Below are positions 15,976 through 23,261 of a DNA stretch of 23,271 bases, piece by piece. A program made the position numbers and the translations under genes. Under the pieces are notes generated by a model, which was not told the DNA's origin, ran no database searches, and was given only the letters and a program-made list of their open reading frames with translations. Position 1 is the first letter of the stretch, and every line of letters begins with the position of its first letter. Origin of the DNA: CAIOSQ01 sp964434345 (GTDB lineage: Bacteria; Pseudomonadota; Alphaproteobacteria; CACIAM-22H2); assembly GCA_964434345.1 (NCBI GenBank), contig CAYSUY010000047.1, forward strand, positions 1 through 23,271. The letters are read 5' to 3'.

Positions 15976-16533
15976 TCAGTCGTCGCCACGGCGCCGGCGC
16001 CACGCGCCCGGGCGCTCGAATTCGCCGGCCCAGAGCCCTGCGCCCGCAGCCCGGGCAGTGGCCTCCGCAGCGCGCAGAGGCTTGCCCGACTGGCCCGCAT
16101 AGGCGGCAGCGAGGCCATTCGCGACCAGCCATTCTCCGAGATCTTGGCCGCGCACCCGGCATCGCGCGAGCGTGCGCTCGAATCTGTCCGTTCCCGCCTC
16201 CATGCACGACACGACGCCGTGTCCGATGAAGGCGGACAGGGCCACGCGTACCTGCTGGCCGCAGGGGAGGCTCTGGCCGTCGCCCCCGGTGCAGGTCTGT
16301 GCCAACTCGGGCGCGTCGACCCCCGCCAGACGCACGCGCCTGCCGTCGATCTCCAGCGTGTCTCCGTCGACGACCCGTGCGGCACCTGAAAAGGACATGC
16401 GGCCATGTCCAGAGGGCGCGAGCAGCATGTCGAGCGCGTCTTCGACCCAGTCCGCACCGAGCAGCGCCGAGGCGATGCCGAGGACAAGGCCGATCGCCGC
16501 CAGCGGGAGAGCCGCGCCTCGTGGACCCTTCAT
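15976..16533 (-). CDS. Membrane-anchored thermonuclease (SNase-like) family protein
   Basis: A 185-residue protein with an N-terminal hydrophobic segment (about 8-26), a signal anchor or uncleaved signal, followed by a staphylococcal-nuclease-type OB fold. Catalytic features are kept: Asp56/Asp58 in VVDGDT, Arg68 in VRLAG, Asp73 and Glu76 in DAPE, and Arg120 in FERTLA, with a LGEWLVANGLAAAY segment and a basic C-terminus. Four Cys (81, 91, 110, 125) may form disulphides in the periplasm. Expected activity is Ca2+-dependent cleavage of DNA or RNA outside the cytoplasm. The ATG at 16533 overlaps the stop of the MlrC-like gene by ATGA, so translation is coupled. Confidence 0.88.
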   Translation of the reverse strand: MKGPRGAALPLAAIGLVLGIASALLGADWVEDALDMLLAPSGHGRMSFSGAARVVDGDTLEIDGRRVRLAGVDAPELAQTCTGGDGQSLPCGQQVRVALSAFIGHGVVSCMEAGTDRFERTLARCRVRGQDLGEWLVANGLAAAYAGQSGKPLRAAEATARAAGAGLWAGEFERPGAWRRRRGDD

Positions 16534-18029
16534 CCGCGCGGTGTGAAGGCCGGGCCGCCACCGAACAGGCGGATACCCGGACGAAGCCGCGTAAAGGGGA
16601 GGGCGGCGGTGTTCATCGAGGACAGGCCCGGCGAGTCGACCTCGATGATGCGTTCCGCGATCCCGGCGAAATCGGCGCGATAGTGGTTGGTCGACTTGAC
16701 CACGACGATGCGGTGCCGGGATGGCTCGAGACCGGCGTGGCGGAAATAGGCCTGATCGAGGCATTGCGTGCGCCCTTCGGCGACCACGACGCGCACGCCG
16801 TCGATCCTGAGGCAGGCGACTTTTCCGAGGTTGCCCATGTTGCCGCGCATCATCGGACCGGTGAACGGGAAGGACCCATCAGCCAGTTTTTCGACCACGA
16901 CATCCGCCTCGAAGGGCCGGTGTCCCGCCATGAGCTTTCCGCCGAGACCCAGCCTGAGCCGTGCGCCTTCGCCTGCCCTGTGCGCCGCGCGCGCGGCTTC
17001 GGGGTCATGCAGGATCGCGAGGATGGCGTCGTCGACCTTCGCCGCGACCAGGGCCTCGAGCACGCCCACGGTGTCGGACGTCGCGCCGCCGCCGGCGTTG
17101 TCCTGGACGTCGGCGAGGATCACTGGCTTTCCCGGCGGCTGCTGAAGGGCGAGCCGGATGGCTTCGGCGGGCGGCATGAGACCGATACCGAACGCCTTCT
17201 CGTGGGAGGCCGCGCTCCGCGCAAGCCGTTCGGCCGCCGCATCTGCGCCGGCCGCGTCCGCCGCGTAGGCGATGACGGTCGGGCCGTTCATCGGGATGTC
17301 GGCCAGATGGAAGCCCATGTTGAACGTCATGGAGACGACACCGGGGCTCTGCGCTTCGATCGTCTCGAGCTCGGCGTAGAGGCTGCGGGCCGGCTCGGTC
17401 ATCGTGCTCTGTCGGTGCGGTGGCATGATGAAGTCGAGGCGTCGTACGGACACCGCCGGTCTGCGGCCCGTGTCCAGGCACCAGCGGATGATCTGGTGCG
17501 CACGGGCGCCGGTCGCGCGCATGTCGACATGCGGATAGGTGCGGTAGGCGACGAGGGCTGTCGCGTTGGCAATCATGCCGTCGCCGACATTGGCGTGCAG
17601 GTCGAGCGACGCCACGAGCGGCATATCGGGGCCAATAACGGAGCGCACGCGGCGCAGGATCTCCGCTTCGCCGTCGTCGAAGCCGGCGGCGACCATCGCA
17701 CCGTGGAGGTCGAGATACACGGCGTCGATCGGCCCAGCGGTCGCGATCCCGTGGACGATTTCCGCGACGATCCGCTCGAAAGCGTGGGCGGTGACGATTC
17801 CCGCCGGTTCGGCGGCGTACCAGCAGATCGGCGCCAGGGTGTCGCCCGCCTCGCGGGCCGCCGTGACGAAGCCGCCGATCGGCATCGCCAGATCGGGATT
17901 GGCGAGGATCGCGTCGCCCCGCATGCCGCTGGGCGCTGTCGTCGTCAGCAGGAAATCGGACAGTTCCGTGGGCGTCGGCGCGAACGTGTTCGTCTCGTGC
18001 GCGAACCCGGCGATGGCGATGCGGGGCAT
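16530..18029 (-). CDS. MlrC-like metalloprotein (M81 family, microcystinase C homologue)
   Basis: A 499-residue protein matching the M81/MlrC family across its full length. The N-terminal domain carries candidate metal ligands in GFAHETNTF (8-16), LDLHGAMV (106-113), SLDLHANV (141-148) and TYPHVDM (164-170). The C-terminal domain includes VILADVQDNAGGGATSD and VKSTNHYRADFAGI. MlrC of Sphingomonas cleaves linearised microcystin, but most family members lie beside transporters in heterotrophs and have no proven substrate, so a toxin role should not be assumed. Start ATG 18029 has AGGAG about 7 nt upstream. It lies 55 nt after an MFS gene on the same strand, suggesting that the carrier imports the compound it hydrolyses. 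Confidence 0.9.
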   Translation of the reverse strand: MPRIAIAGFAHETNTFAPTPTELSDFLLTTTAPSGMRGDAILANPDLAMPIGGFVTAAREAGDTLAPICWYAAEPAGIVTAHAFERIVAEIVHGIATAGPIDAVYLDLHGAMVAAGFDDGEAEILRRVRSVIGPDMPLVASLDLHANVGDGMIANATALVAYRTYPHVDMRATGARAHQIIRWCLDTGRRPAVSVRRLDFIMPPHRQSTMTEPARSLYAELETIEAQSPGVVSMTFNMGFHLADIPMNGPTVIAYAADAAGADAAAERLARSAASHEKAFGIGLMPPAEAIRLALQQPPGKPVILADVQDNAGGGATSDTVGVLEALVAAKVDDAILAILHDPEAARAAHRAGEGARLRLGLGGKLMAGHRPFEADVVVEKLADGSFPFTGPMMRGNMGNLGKVACLRIDGVRVVVAEGRTQCLDQAYFRHAGLEPSRHRIVVVKSTNHYRADFAGIAERIIEVDSPGLSSMNTAALPFTRLRPGIRLFGGGPAFTPRG

Positions 18030-18084
18030 GTCAGGCTCCTGGGGCGAAGGGCGTCATATGCGGTCGCGACTTGCGAAGGTTCTC

Positions 18085-19329
18085 TCAGGCCGCCGCGCGC
18101 GCGCCTTGGCTGCGAAGCAGCCACAGCGCGATCGCGACGTTGACGAGGTTCCAGACCATGCCATTCAGGAACGCCGCGCGATACGATCCCGTGAGATCGA
18201 AGATCAGTCCGGAGAGCCAGCCCCCGGCCGCCATACCCACGATCGTCGCCATCAGCACGAGACCGACCCGCGTGCCGGCCTCCCGTGCCGGCAGATACTC
18301 GCGCACGATGATCGCATAGCTCGGCACGATGCCGCCTTGCGACAGGCCGAACAGGAAGGACACGACGTAGAGCGACATCAAGCCGTCGAACGGGATGTAG
18401 AGCGCGAGCGTGGCGCCTTGCAGGGCCGACCCCAGAAGAAGCGTTCTCACGCCGCCGATGCGGTCGGATATCCAGCCGGAGGCCAGCCGACTCACGATGC
18501 CCGCGCCGAGCATCAGGGACAGCATCTCGGCGCCGCGTGCGATGCCGTAACCGAGATCGCCGCAATACGCGACGATATGGACCTGTGGCATCGCCATCGC
18601 GAGGCAGCAGGTGACGCCGGCGATGACCAGCATCGCCTGGAGCCTGCCAGGCGGGATCGCGGCGCGCGCCGGTCCGGAGGCGCCGGGTTGCGGGTCGTTT
18701 GCGGCGCGGGGCGGTGGACGTCTGAGCGCGCGGGCCAGCGGCAACATCGCGACGATCGAAACGACGCCGATCACCACATAGGCATGGCGCCAGCCGAAGC
18801 TGTCGACCATGTACCGGATGATCGGCGGCCAGATCGTGCCGGCGATGTAGTTGCCGCTTGCGCAGATCGCGACAGCGATGCCCCGGCGGCGGCTGAACCA
18901 GTGCGAAATGTCGGCGACCAGGGGGCCGAACGATGTCGAGCCGCCGAGGAAGCCAATGAATACGCCCTGCACGAGCACGAACACCCAGAGCGAGGGCGCT
19001 AGCGCGGCGAGCACATAGCCGGCGCCCAGGGCGACAGCGCCGACCGCCACGGGAAGCGAAACGCCGAAGCGATCTGCAAGACGACCCATCGCCACGCCGC
19101 CCAGGGCGACGCTGATCATCGTCGCGGCATAGGGGAGCGATGCGCCGCCACGCGCGGATCCGAATTCCTCCTGGACCGCCGGCAGAACCACGACGCCCGA
19201 CCACAAGGCAACCCCGCCGATCGTCGAGACGAGAAGCGAGATCGCGAGCCTGCGCCACGCAATCGCCGAATCGATCACGCCGGTGTCGTCTTGGGTGCCT
19301 GTTTCGGCTTGCCCTGCCGTGGGTGTCAT
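18085..19329 (-). CDS. MFS transporter, monocarboxylate/oxalate-formate type
   Basis: A 414-residue inner-membrane carrier with about 12 hydrophobic helices and a hydrophilic central loop (residues about 205-235). Helix 1 follows SAIAWRRLAISLLVSTIGG, as in bacterial monocarboxylate (MCT/OFA-like) transporters. The loop between helices 2 and 3 has GRLADRFG and the matching loop in the second half has SGWISDRIGG, the MFS signature pair. Substrate is unknown; a small organic acid or peptide-like anion is plausible. I chose ATG 19329 because the upstream extension is Arg-rich and unlike the family; the ribosome site is weak (GAGGCG). It begins 40 nt after the last EAL-like gene and precedes mlrC-like, so it may belong to either unit. 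Confidence 0.9.
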   Translation of the reverse strand: MTPTAGQAETGTQDDTGVIDSAIAWRRLAISLLVSTIGGVALWSGVVVLPAVQEEFGSARGGASLPYAATMISVALGGVAMGRLADRFGVSLPVAVGAVALGAGYVLAALAPSLWVFVLVQGVFIGFLGGSTSFGPLVADISHWFSRRRGIAVAICASGNYIAGTIWPPIIRYMVDSFGWRHAYVVIGVVSIVAMLPLARALRRPPPRAANDPQPGASGPARAAIPPGRLQAMLVIAGVTCCLAMAMPQVHIVAYCGDLGYGIARGAEMLSLMLGAGIVSRLASGWISDRIGGVRTLLLGSALQGATLALYIPFDGLMSLYVVSFLFGLSQGGIVPSYAIIVREYLPAREAGTRVGLVLMATIVGMAAGGWLSGLIFDLTGSYRAAFLNGMVWNLVNVAIALWLLRSQGARAAA

Positions 19330-19369
19330 GCGCGCGCCTCGCTCGGTTTGGCTGCCGCCAGCCGGGCGG

Positions 19370-20569
19370 TCACTCCTCCGGTGTGGGCGCGCCAGTATAC
19401 TCGTCGAGGAACCAGCCCTGGTACATCGTGATGCCAAGCGTTTCGCCGATGCGGATGGCGGCGTCGTGATCGCAGCGCGACAGGATGATCCGCCCCGGCG
19501 GGAGCTTGCGCACGGCGCGGATCCGCGAGTCGCTGGACAGCAGCTTCACGGTCTCCCGCGGCAGCATGATCTTGAGAAAGTCATGATCGAGCTTGTCGAT
19601 CCGGACATAAGGCAGGAACTCGATCGACATCCCGTCGATGATGACGCCGAGGCCGTGCTGGCGGAGGCGGTTCAGCGCCGCGACGGCGCGCGTGATGTCC
19701 TGGAAGATTTCGCCGCATTGCACCTCGATGAAGAGGTTGCGTCGCGAATCGTTCTCCACGTGAAGCAGGAACGTATCGAAGACGCGGTCGAAGATCGTGT
19801 CGATGCAGATGTTGACGCTGACCCGGCGATCGAATCTGGGCCGACCCGACATGAGGTAATGCAGCATGCGCTCGTCGAGGATGCGGCAGAGCTGTCCGAA
19901 GAGCGGGTTGGTGCTTGCGATCTCGACCTGCGGAAACAGCGCCTCGCGGAGACTCGTGAGATTGATCCGCCGTTCCTGGATCGACGGGAGCCAGGCGCCT
20001 GCGCGCGATTTCGGCTTGGTGAAGACGGACTGGTTGTCGATGAAGGGCCGGATATCGCTGCGCATGATCCGGTATTCCAGGCGCTCGATCATCGCGGGAG
20101 CGAGCCGGCCCTTCAGGGTGGTCTCTCCGGGCTCCGCGATCATCATGCCCTGGCCGGCCAGCGCGCGCAGCTCCCCGGGTGTGTCGGCGTCGCGCAGGTA
20201 GCGTGCGATCAGCTCGCGCAGTTCGCCGGTCTGTTCCGGGAGATTGAAAAGGATCACACGGCGGCTGATGGCATCGCCGGCGATAAGGGCGTCCTTGAGG
20301 ATCCAGTCCAGGAGTTCGGCGGCCATCGCTTCGCCCGCATTTTCGCGGTCGCGCCGCAGCGTGAGGACCGCGTCGCCATTGGCCATCGGGAAGTACTTGC
20401 CACCGTTCCGCTGGGCGAGTTCACGGACCATGCTGTGTTGGATCCTGAACTGCCGCTGGCTCTGGTGCAGCGCATAGAGCGCAGACAGTTCGACGACGAT
20501 CGCGACGTGACGTCCCGGTTCCTTGATCTGGCGGCGCCAGAAGGCGAGCAATTCGTTTTCGGCGCTCAT
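19370..20569 (-). CDS. Degenerate EAL-domain protein, paralogue A of a tandem trio
   Basis: A 399-residue protein with no signal or membrane segment. Residues about 21-95 form a possible degenerate GGDEF domain (strand HVAIVVELSALY, helix, hairpin PMANGDAVLTL with Gly65-Asp66). Residues about 155-392 resemble an EAL domain. Retained EAL-like positions are Glu199 (IQER), Asn253, Glu282 (FIEVQ), Asp312, Asp330 with Lys333 (DFLK), and Gln384-Gly385. Lost positions are the second Asp of the DDFG loop (Gly313), the Asp after the Lys (Met335), and the catalytic EGVE, replaced by SRCDH (364-368). Phosphodiesterase activity is therefore unlikely; binding of c-di-GMP or a partner is possible. Start ATG 20569 fits the length of the paralogues; the ribosome site is weak. 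Confidence 0.82.
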   Translation of the reverse strand: MSAENELLAFWRRQIKEPGRHVAIVVELSALYALHQSQRQFRIQHSMVRELAQRNGGKYFPMANGDAVLTLRRDRENAGEAMAAELLDWILKDALIAGDAISRRVILFNLPEQTGELRELIARYLRDADTPGELRALAGQGMMIAEPGETTLKGRLAPAMIERLEYRIMRSDIRPFIDNQSVFTKPKSRAGAWLPSIQERRINLTSLREALFPQVEIASTNPLFGQLCRILDERMLHYLMSGRPRFDRRVSVNICIDTIFDRVFDTFLLHVENDSRRNLFIEVQCGEIFQDITRAVAALNRLRQHGLGVIIDGMSIEFLPYVRIDKLDHDFLKIMLPRETVKLLSSDSRIRAVRKLPPGRIILSRCDHDAAIRIGETLGITMYQGWFLDEYTGAPTPEE

Positions 20570-20598
20570 CGCGTTCGTGCCATTTCCAATGCGCCCCT

Positions 20599-20651
20599 TG
20601 ATCGTCTGGCCGCTCTTCGAAGGGCGGCCGGATATCCGTCGGAGACGATCA
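20599..20651. repeat. Nested inverted repeats between EAL paralogues A and B
   Basis: Outer arms TGATCGTCT (20599-20607) and AGACGATCA (20643-20651) are perfect 9-bp complements; the right arm contains the stop of paralogue B. Inside lies a 6-bp stem GGCCGC (20608-20613) / GCGGCC (20624-20629) around TCTTCGAAGG, which can itself pair. No U-tract follows on the transcribed (minus) strand. It is more likely an RNA-processing, attenuation or protein-binding structure than a simple terminator. Confidence 0.6.
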
Positions 20652-21857
20652 GGATCGGCCTTTCTCCTTTCGGACTTGCGTGTCGACCAGCCAGCCCTGG
20701 TACATGCGGATATCGAGCATCTGGCCGATCTGGAGAGCGCCCTCGTGGTCGCAGCGCGAGAAGACGATCTTGTCTCGCGAGAGGCTGCGGATCGCCTTGA
20801 TGCAGGAATCATCGACGAGTTTGCGCACGTCGCCCTTGGGCAAGTGAATCTTCAGGAAGTCGCAGTCGAACTTGTTGACCCTGACATAGGGCAGCAATTC
20901 GAGCGTCAATCCATCGACCACGATCCCGAATCCATGTGCGCGCACCCGGTCGATCGCCTCCTGTGCGCGCGCGATCTCGCGGAACAACTCGCCACAATGC
21001 AGTTCGATATGGAGACGCTGCCGCTCCTCGGCCGGAATGCGGGCGGCGAAGGCGTCGAACAGGCGGTCGAACAGGGTATCCAGCGAGATGTTGATGCTGA
21101 TCCTGCTCTCGAACCGGGGGCTGCCGGACATGATATGGTGGATCAACCGGTCGTCGAGGATGCTGCAGAACTTGCCGAAGAACGGGCTCGATTGCGCGAT
21201 GTCGACGTCGGGAAAGAGTTTCTTGCCGAGTTCGGACACACCGATCAGGCGTTCCTCGATCAGCGGTGACCATGCCGTCTTGGCGCCGGTGCCGCGCGCA
21301 TACACCATCTGGTGTTGGATGAAGGGGCGGATGTCGCATCGGGCGACGCGATGCTCGATCCTGGTCAAGAGATATGGTGTGAGAGGACCGGCCATCGCCT
21401 CGAGCGACGGTTCGGCGCCATCCTCGGTGCCGGGGGCCCTGGGCGCGTTGGCGAGTTCTCCGCCCGGCAGATAGCGCCCGATCCATTCGCGCAGTTCGAT
21501 GAAGCGCTCTGGCAGAAGGAATGTCCGGACACGCCGGCGCAGGGACTCGTCGGCTTCGGCCTGTCCCGACAGGATGGTGTCGACGATCTCCGATACGAAG
21601 GCGGCGCTTCGCGCCGCATCCGCTCCTGGGATCGCGATCACGATGTCGCCATTGGACAGCGCGAAATGCTGTCCGGTGCGCCGGTCGGCGAATTCGCGCA
21701 GCAGGCTCTGTTGCACGCGGTAGCTGCGGATATTGTCCTGGATGCGGTAGATGGCGGCCAACTCGATCGCAAGCACGGTGTAGGCCTGCTGAGAGCGGAT
21801 CATCCGCCGCCAGAAGGACAGGAGCTCCGTTTCCGCTTCCGCGTATCGCTGGTTCAT
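20649..21857 (-). CDS. Degenerate EAL-domain protein, paralogue B of a tandem trio
   Basis: A 402-residue homologue of its two neighbours over the full length. The N-terminal domain has strand TVLAIELAAIY and hairpin ALSNGDIVIAI (Gly70-Asp71). The EAL-like domain keeps Glu202 (IEER), Asn256 (SINIS), Glu285 (HIELH), Asp315, Asp333 and Lys336 (DFLK), and Gln387-Gly388. As in paralogue A, the second Asp of the DDFG loop is Gly316, the position after Lys-Ile is His338, and EGVE is replaced by SRCDH (367-371). A variable Pro/Gly/Glu-rich linker (about 131-155) joins the domains. ATG 21857 has GGAG unusually close (2 nt), so translation may be weak or the start slightly different. The 79-nt gap to paralogue A holds a nested inverted repeat. 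Confidence 0.82.
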   Translation of the reverse strand: MNQRYAEAETELLSFWRRMIRSQQAYTVLAIELAAIYRIQDNIRSYRVQQSLLREFADRRTGQHFALSNGDIVIAIPGADAARSAAFVSEIVDTILSGQAEADESLRRRVRTFLLPERFIELREWIGRYLPGGELANAPRAPGTEDGAEPSLEAMAGPLTPYLLTRIEHRVARCDIRPFIQHQMVYARGTGAKTAWSPLIEERLIGVSELGKKLFPDVDIAQSSPFFGKFCSILDDRLIHHIMSGSPRFESRISINISLDTLFDRLFDAFAARIPAEERQRLHIELHCGELFREIARAQEAIDRVRAHGFGIVVDGLTLELLPYVRVNKFDCDFLKIHLPKGDVRKLVDDSCIKAIRSLSRDKIVFSRCDHEGALQIGQMLDIRMYQGWLVDTQVRKEKGRS

Positions 21858-21984
21858 CGCTCCACCGTGGCCATCGGGCTCGCCGCAACCGCGGGAAGAT
21901 CCGGATGCGGCCGCGGGTTACAAGACAGGACTACAGTTAAAAAAATCTTAGCGGGAGTGCTGATCGCGGGCATGCGGCGGCGCC
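21858..21984 (-). promoter_or_regulatory. Spacer between EAL paralogues B and C with AT-rich island
   Basis: 127 bp. Its one AT-rich island is 21937-21950 (TTAAAAAAATCTTA), conspicuous in a GC-rich window. On the minus strand it gives a run of seven T, then TAACTG and TTGTAA, 80-110 nt before the ATG of paralogue B, so it could be a promoter or UP-like element for B and A. No stable hairpin precedes the T run, so a standard terminator for C is not supported. Confidence 0.3.
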
Positions 21985-23142
21985 CTAGAACGCCCGCAGG
22001 CGATCGATCATCCAGCCCTGGTAGAGACCGATCCCGAGCATGGCGCCGATATCGAGGGCCCCTTCATGGTCGCACCTGCTGAAGACGATCCGCTCGGGAG
22101 GCAGGTCCCGGATCGCTTTGATCGACGCCTCGTTCGCGAGGAACTGCACGTCGTCGCGATTGAACTGCACCTTGAAGAAGTCGCAGTCGATCCGGTCGAG
22201 CCGTAGATAGGGCAGGAGGTCGACGTTCAGACCGTCGAGGAAGACACCGAAGCCCAGGTCCCTCAACCGCGCGATGGCCCGTCTGCCGCGGGCGACGTCG
22301 TGGAGGATTTCGATGCACGGGATCTCGAAGCTCATGTGCCCCGGTGCGAGTTCCCCGGCCCGCTTCGCCAGCAACTCAAGCATCGGTGACAGCGCGCTCT
22401 CGACGGAAATGTTGATGCTCGTACGCACCGTCGTGTCGATGCGGTTCGCGACCAGGTGATGGATCAGTCTTTCGTCGAGAATCAGGCATAGTTCCTGGAA
22501 GAGGGGGCCGTGCCTGACCAGTTCGACCTTCGGAATCAATCGGGAGCGTAGCGCCTCCATTCCGAGAAAACGTTCCTGGACCACCACGGTCCATTTTTCT
22601 CGGGTGCCCGGGGACGGGCGACGGCATATCGGCTGCTGGCGGATGAAATCGCGGATGTCGCACCGAAGGATCCGCTGCTCGATGCGCGACAGCATCTCCG
22701 CATTCATGCGACCCCGCAGGCCATCGTCGACGTCCGCGCCGGGTTCATGAGCGAGCGCGCCGCCGGAAATGTAGCGCGAGATCCAGCTTCGGAACTCCCA
22801 GATCTGCGCGGGGAGGGCGTAGACCGAAACGCGTCTGCGGAGCGTATCTTCCGGAACGTCCGCGTCCTTGGCGAAGACATCGAGCATGTCGTCGACGAGA
22901 GACTGCCCGTTCTCCAAGGCATCCGGCGGCATGACCAGGGCCATGTCGCCGCTGCGCATGAGAAAGGCTTCACTGCCCGAGCGTGCCGCCATGTCCAGCA
23001 CCACACCCTGGTGAAATCTCAGCCGCCTGGGATCTTCCTGGGGTCGGAACAGGGCGGCCAGATCTATCGCGATCGCGAGATGCGGTTGCGCGGCGCGCAC
23101 CAGGCGCCGGGAATAGGCGACGAGATCATCTTCCTGTTTCAC
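21985..23142 (-). CDS. Degenerate EAL-domain protein, paralogue C of a tandem trio
   Basis: A 385-residue homologue of A and B and the most divergent of the three, starting with GTG (23142) preceded by GAAGGA with 8 nt spacing. The N-terminal domain has HLAIAIDLAALF and LMRSGDMALVM (Gly65-Asp66), reading most like a GGDEF beta hairpin. The EAL-like domain keeps Glu190 (VQER), Asn244 (SINIS), Glu273 (FEIP), Asp303, Asp321 and Lys324 (DFFK), and Gln375-Gly376. Losses parallel the paralogues: Gly304 in the DDFG loop, Gln326 after Lys-Val, and SRCDH (355-359) in place of EGVE. It is the first gene of the array and probably carries the main promoter within 23143-23215. No sensor, receiver or membrane domain is present, so input would come through protein or nucleotide binding. 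Confidence 0.82.
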   Translation of the reverse strand: MKQEDDLVAYSRRLVRAAQPHLAIAIDLAALFRPQEDPRRLRFHQGVVLDMAARSGSEAFLMRSGDMALVMPPDALENGQSLVDDMLDVFAKDADVPEDTLRRRVSVYALPAQIWEFRSWISRYISGGALAHEPGADVDDGLRGRMNAEMLSRIEQRILRCDIRDFIRQQPICRRPSPGTREKWTVVVQERFLGMEALRSRLIPKVELVRHGPLFQELCLILDERLIHHLVANRIDTTVRTSINISVESALSPMLELLAKRAGELAPGHMSFEIPCIEILHDVARGRRAIARLRDLGFGVFLDGLNVDLLPYLRLDRIDCDFFKVQFNRDDVQFLANEASIKAIRDLPPERIVFSRCDHEGALDIGAMLGIGLYQGWMIDRLRAF

Positions 23143-23215
23143 CCCGGCAGTCCTTCCGTCCGCTCGTGGTCAAGGTAATGGTCCCGGTCGCGGTCTCCAA
23201 CCTTTCTTGGCTCGA

Positions 23216-23248
23216 GGGCCGGCCCGCGCGTGATGCGCGGGCCGGCCC
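23216..23248. terminator. Strong 14-bp GC hairpin upstream of the EAL array
   Basis: A perfect 14-bp inverted repeat (23216-23229 and 23235-23248) with the 5-nt loop GTGAT. It lies 13 nt beyond a possible minus-strand stop codon (23264-23262) and 73 nt before the GTG of paralogue C. It probably terminates the gene to the right. TTT follows on the plus strand (23250-23252), but there is no T run on the minus strand, so termination may be imperfect. Confidence 0.65.
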
Positions 23249-23261
23249 CTTTCGGTCCGTG

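Noticed and set aside
16530..18029. Microcystin degradation gene (mlrC proper)
   Set aside because: No mlrA, mlrB or mlrD partners are present, and MlrC-like proteins are widespread in bacteria that never meet microcystin.
16299..18143. A 614-codon plus-strand frame
   Set aside because: Antisense to the MlrC-like and thermonuclease genes, which have full-length homology; His/Arg/Asp-rich composition with no domain.
19283..20800. A 505-codon plus-strand frame and similar ones over the EAL-like genes
   Set aside because: Mirror image of the conserved paralogues. The paralogy is seen only in the minus-strand reading.
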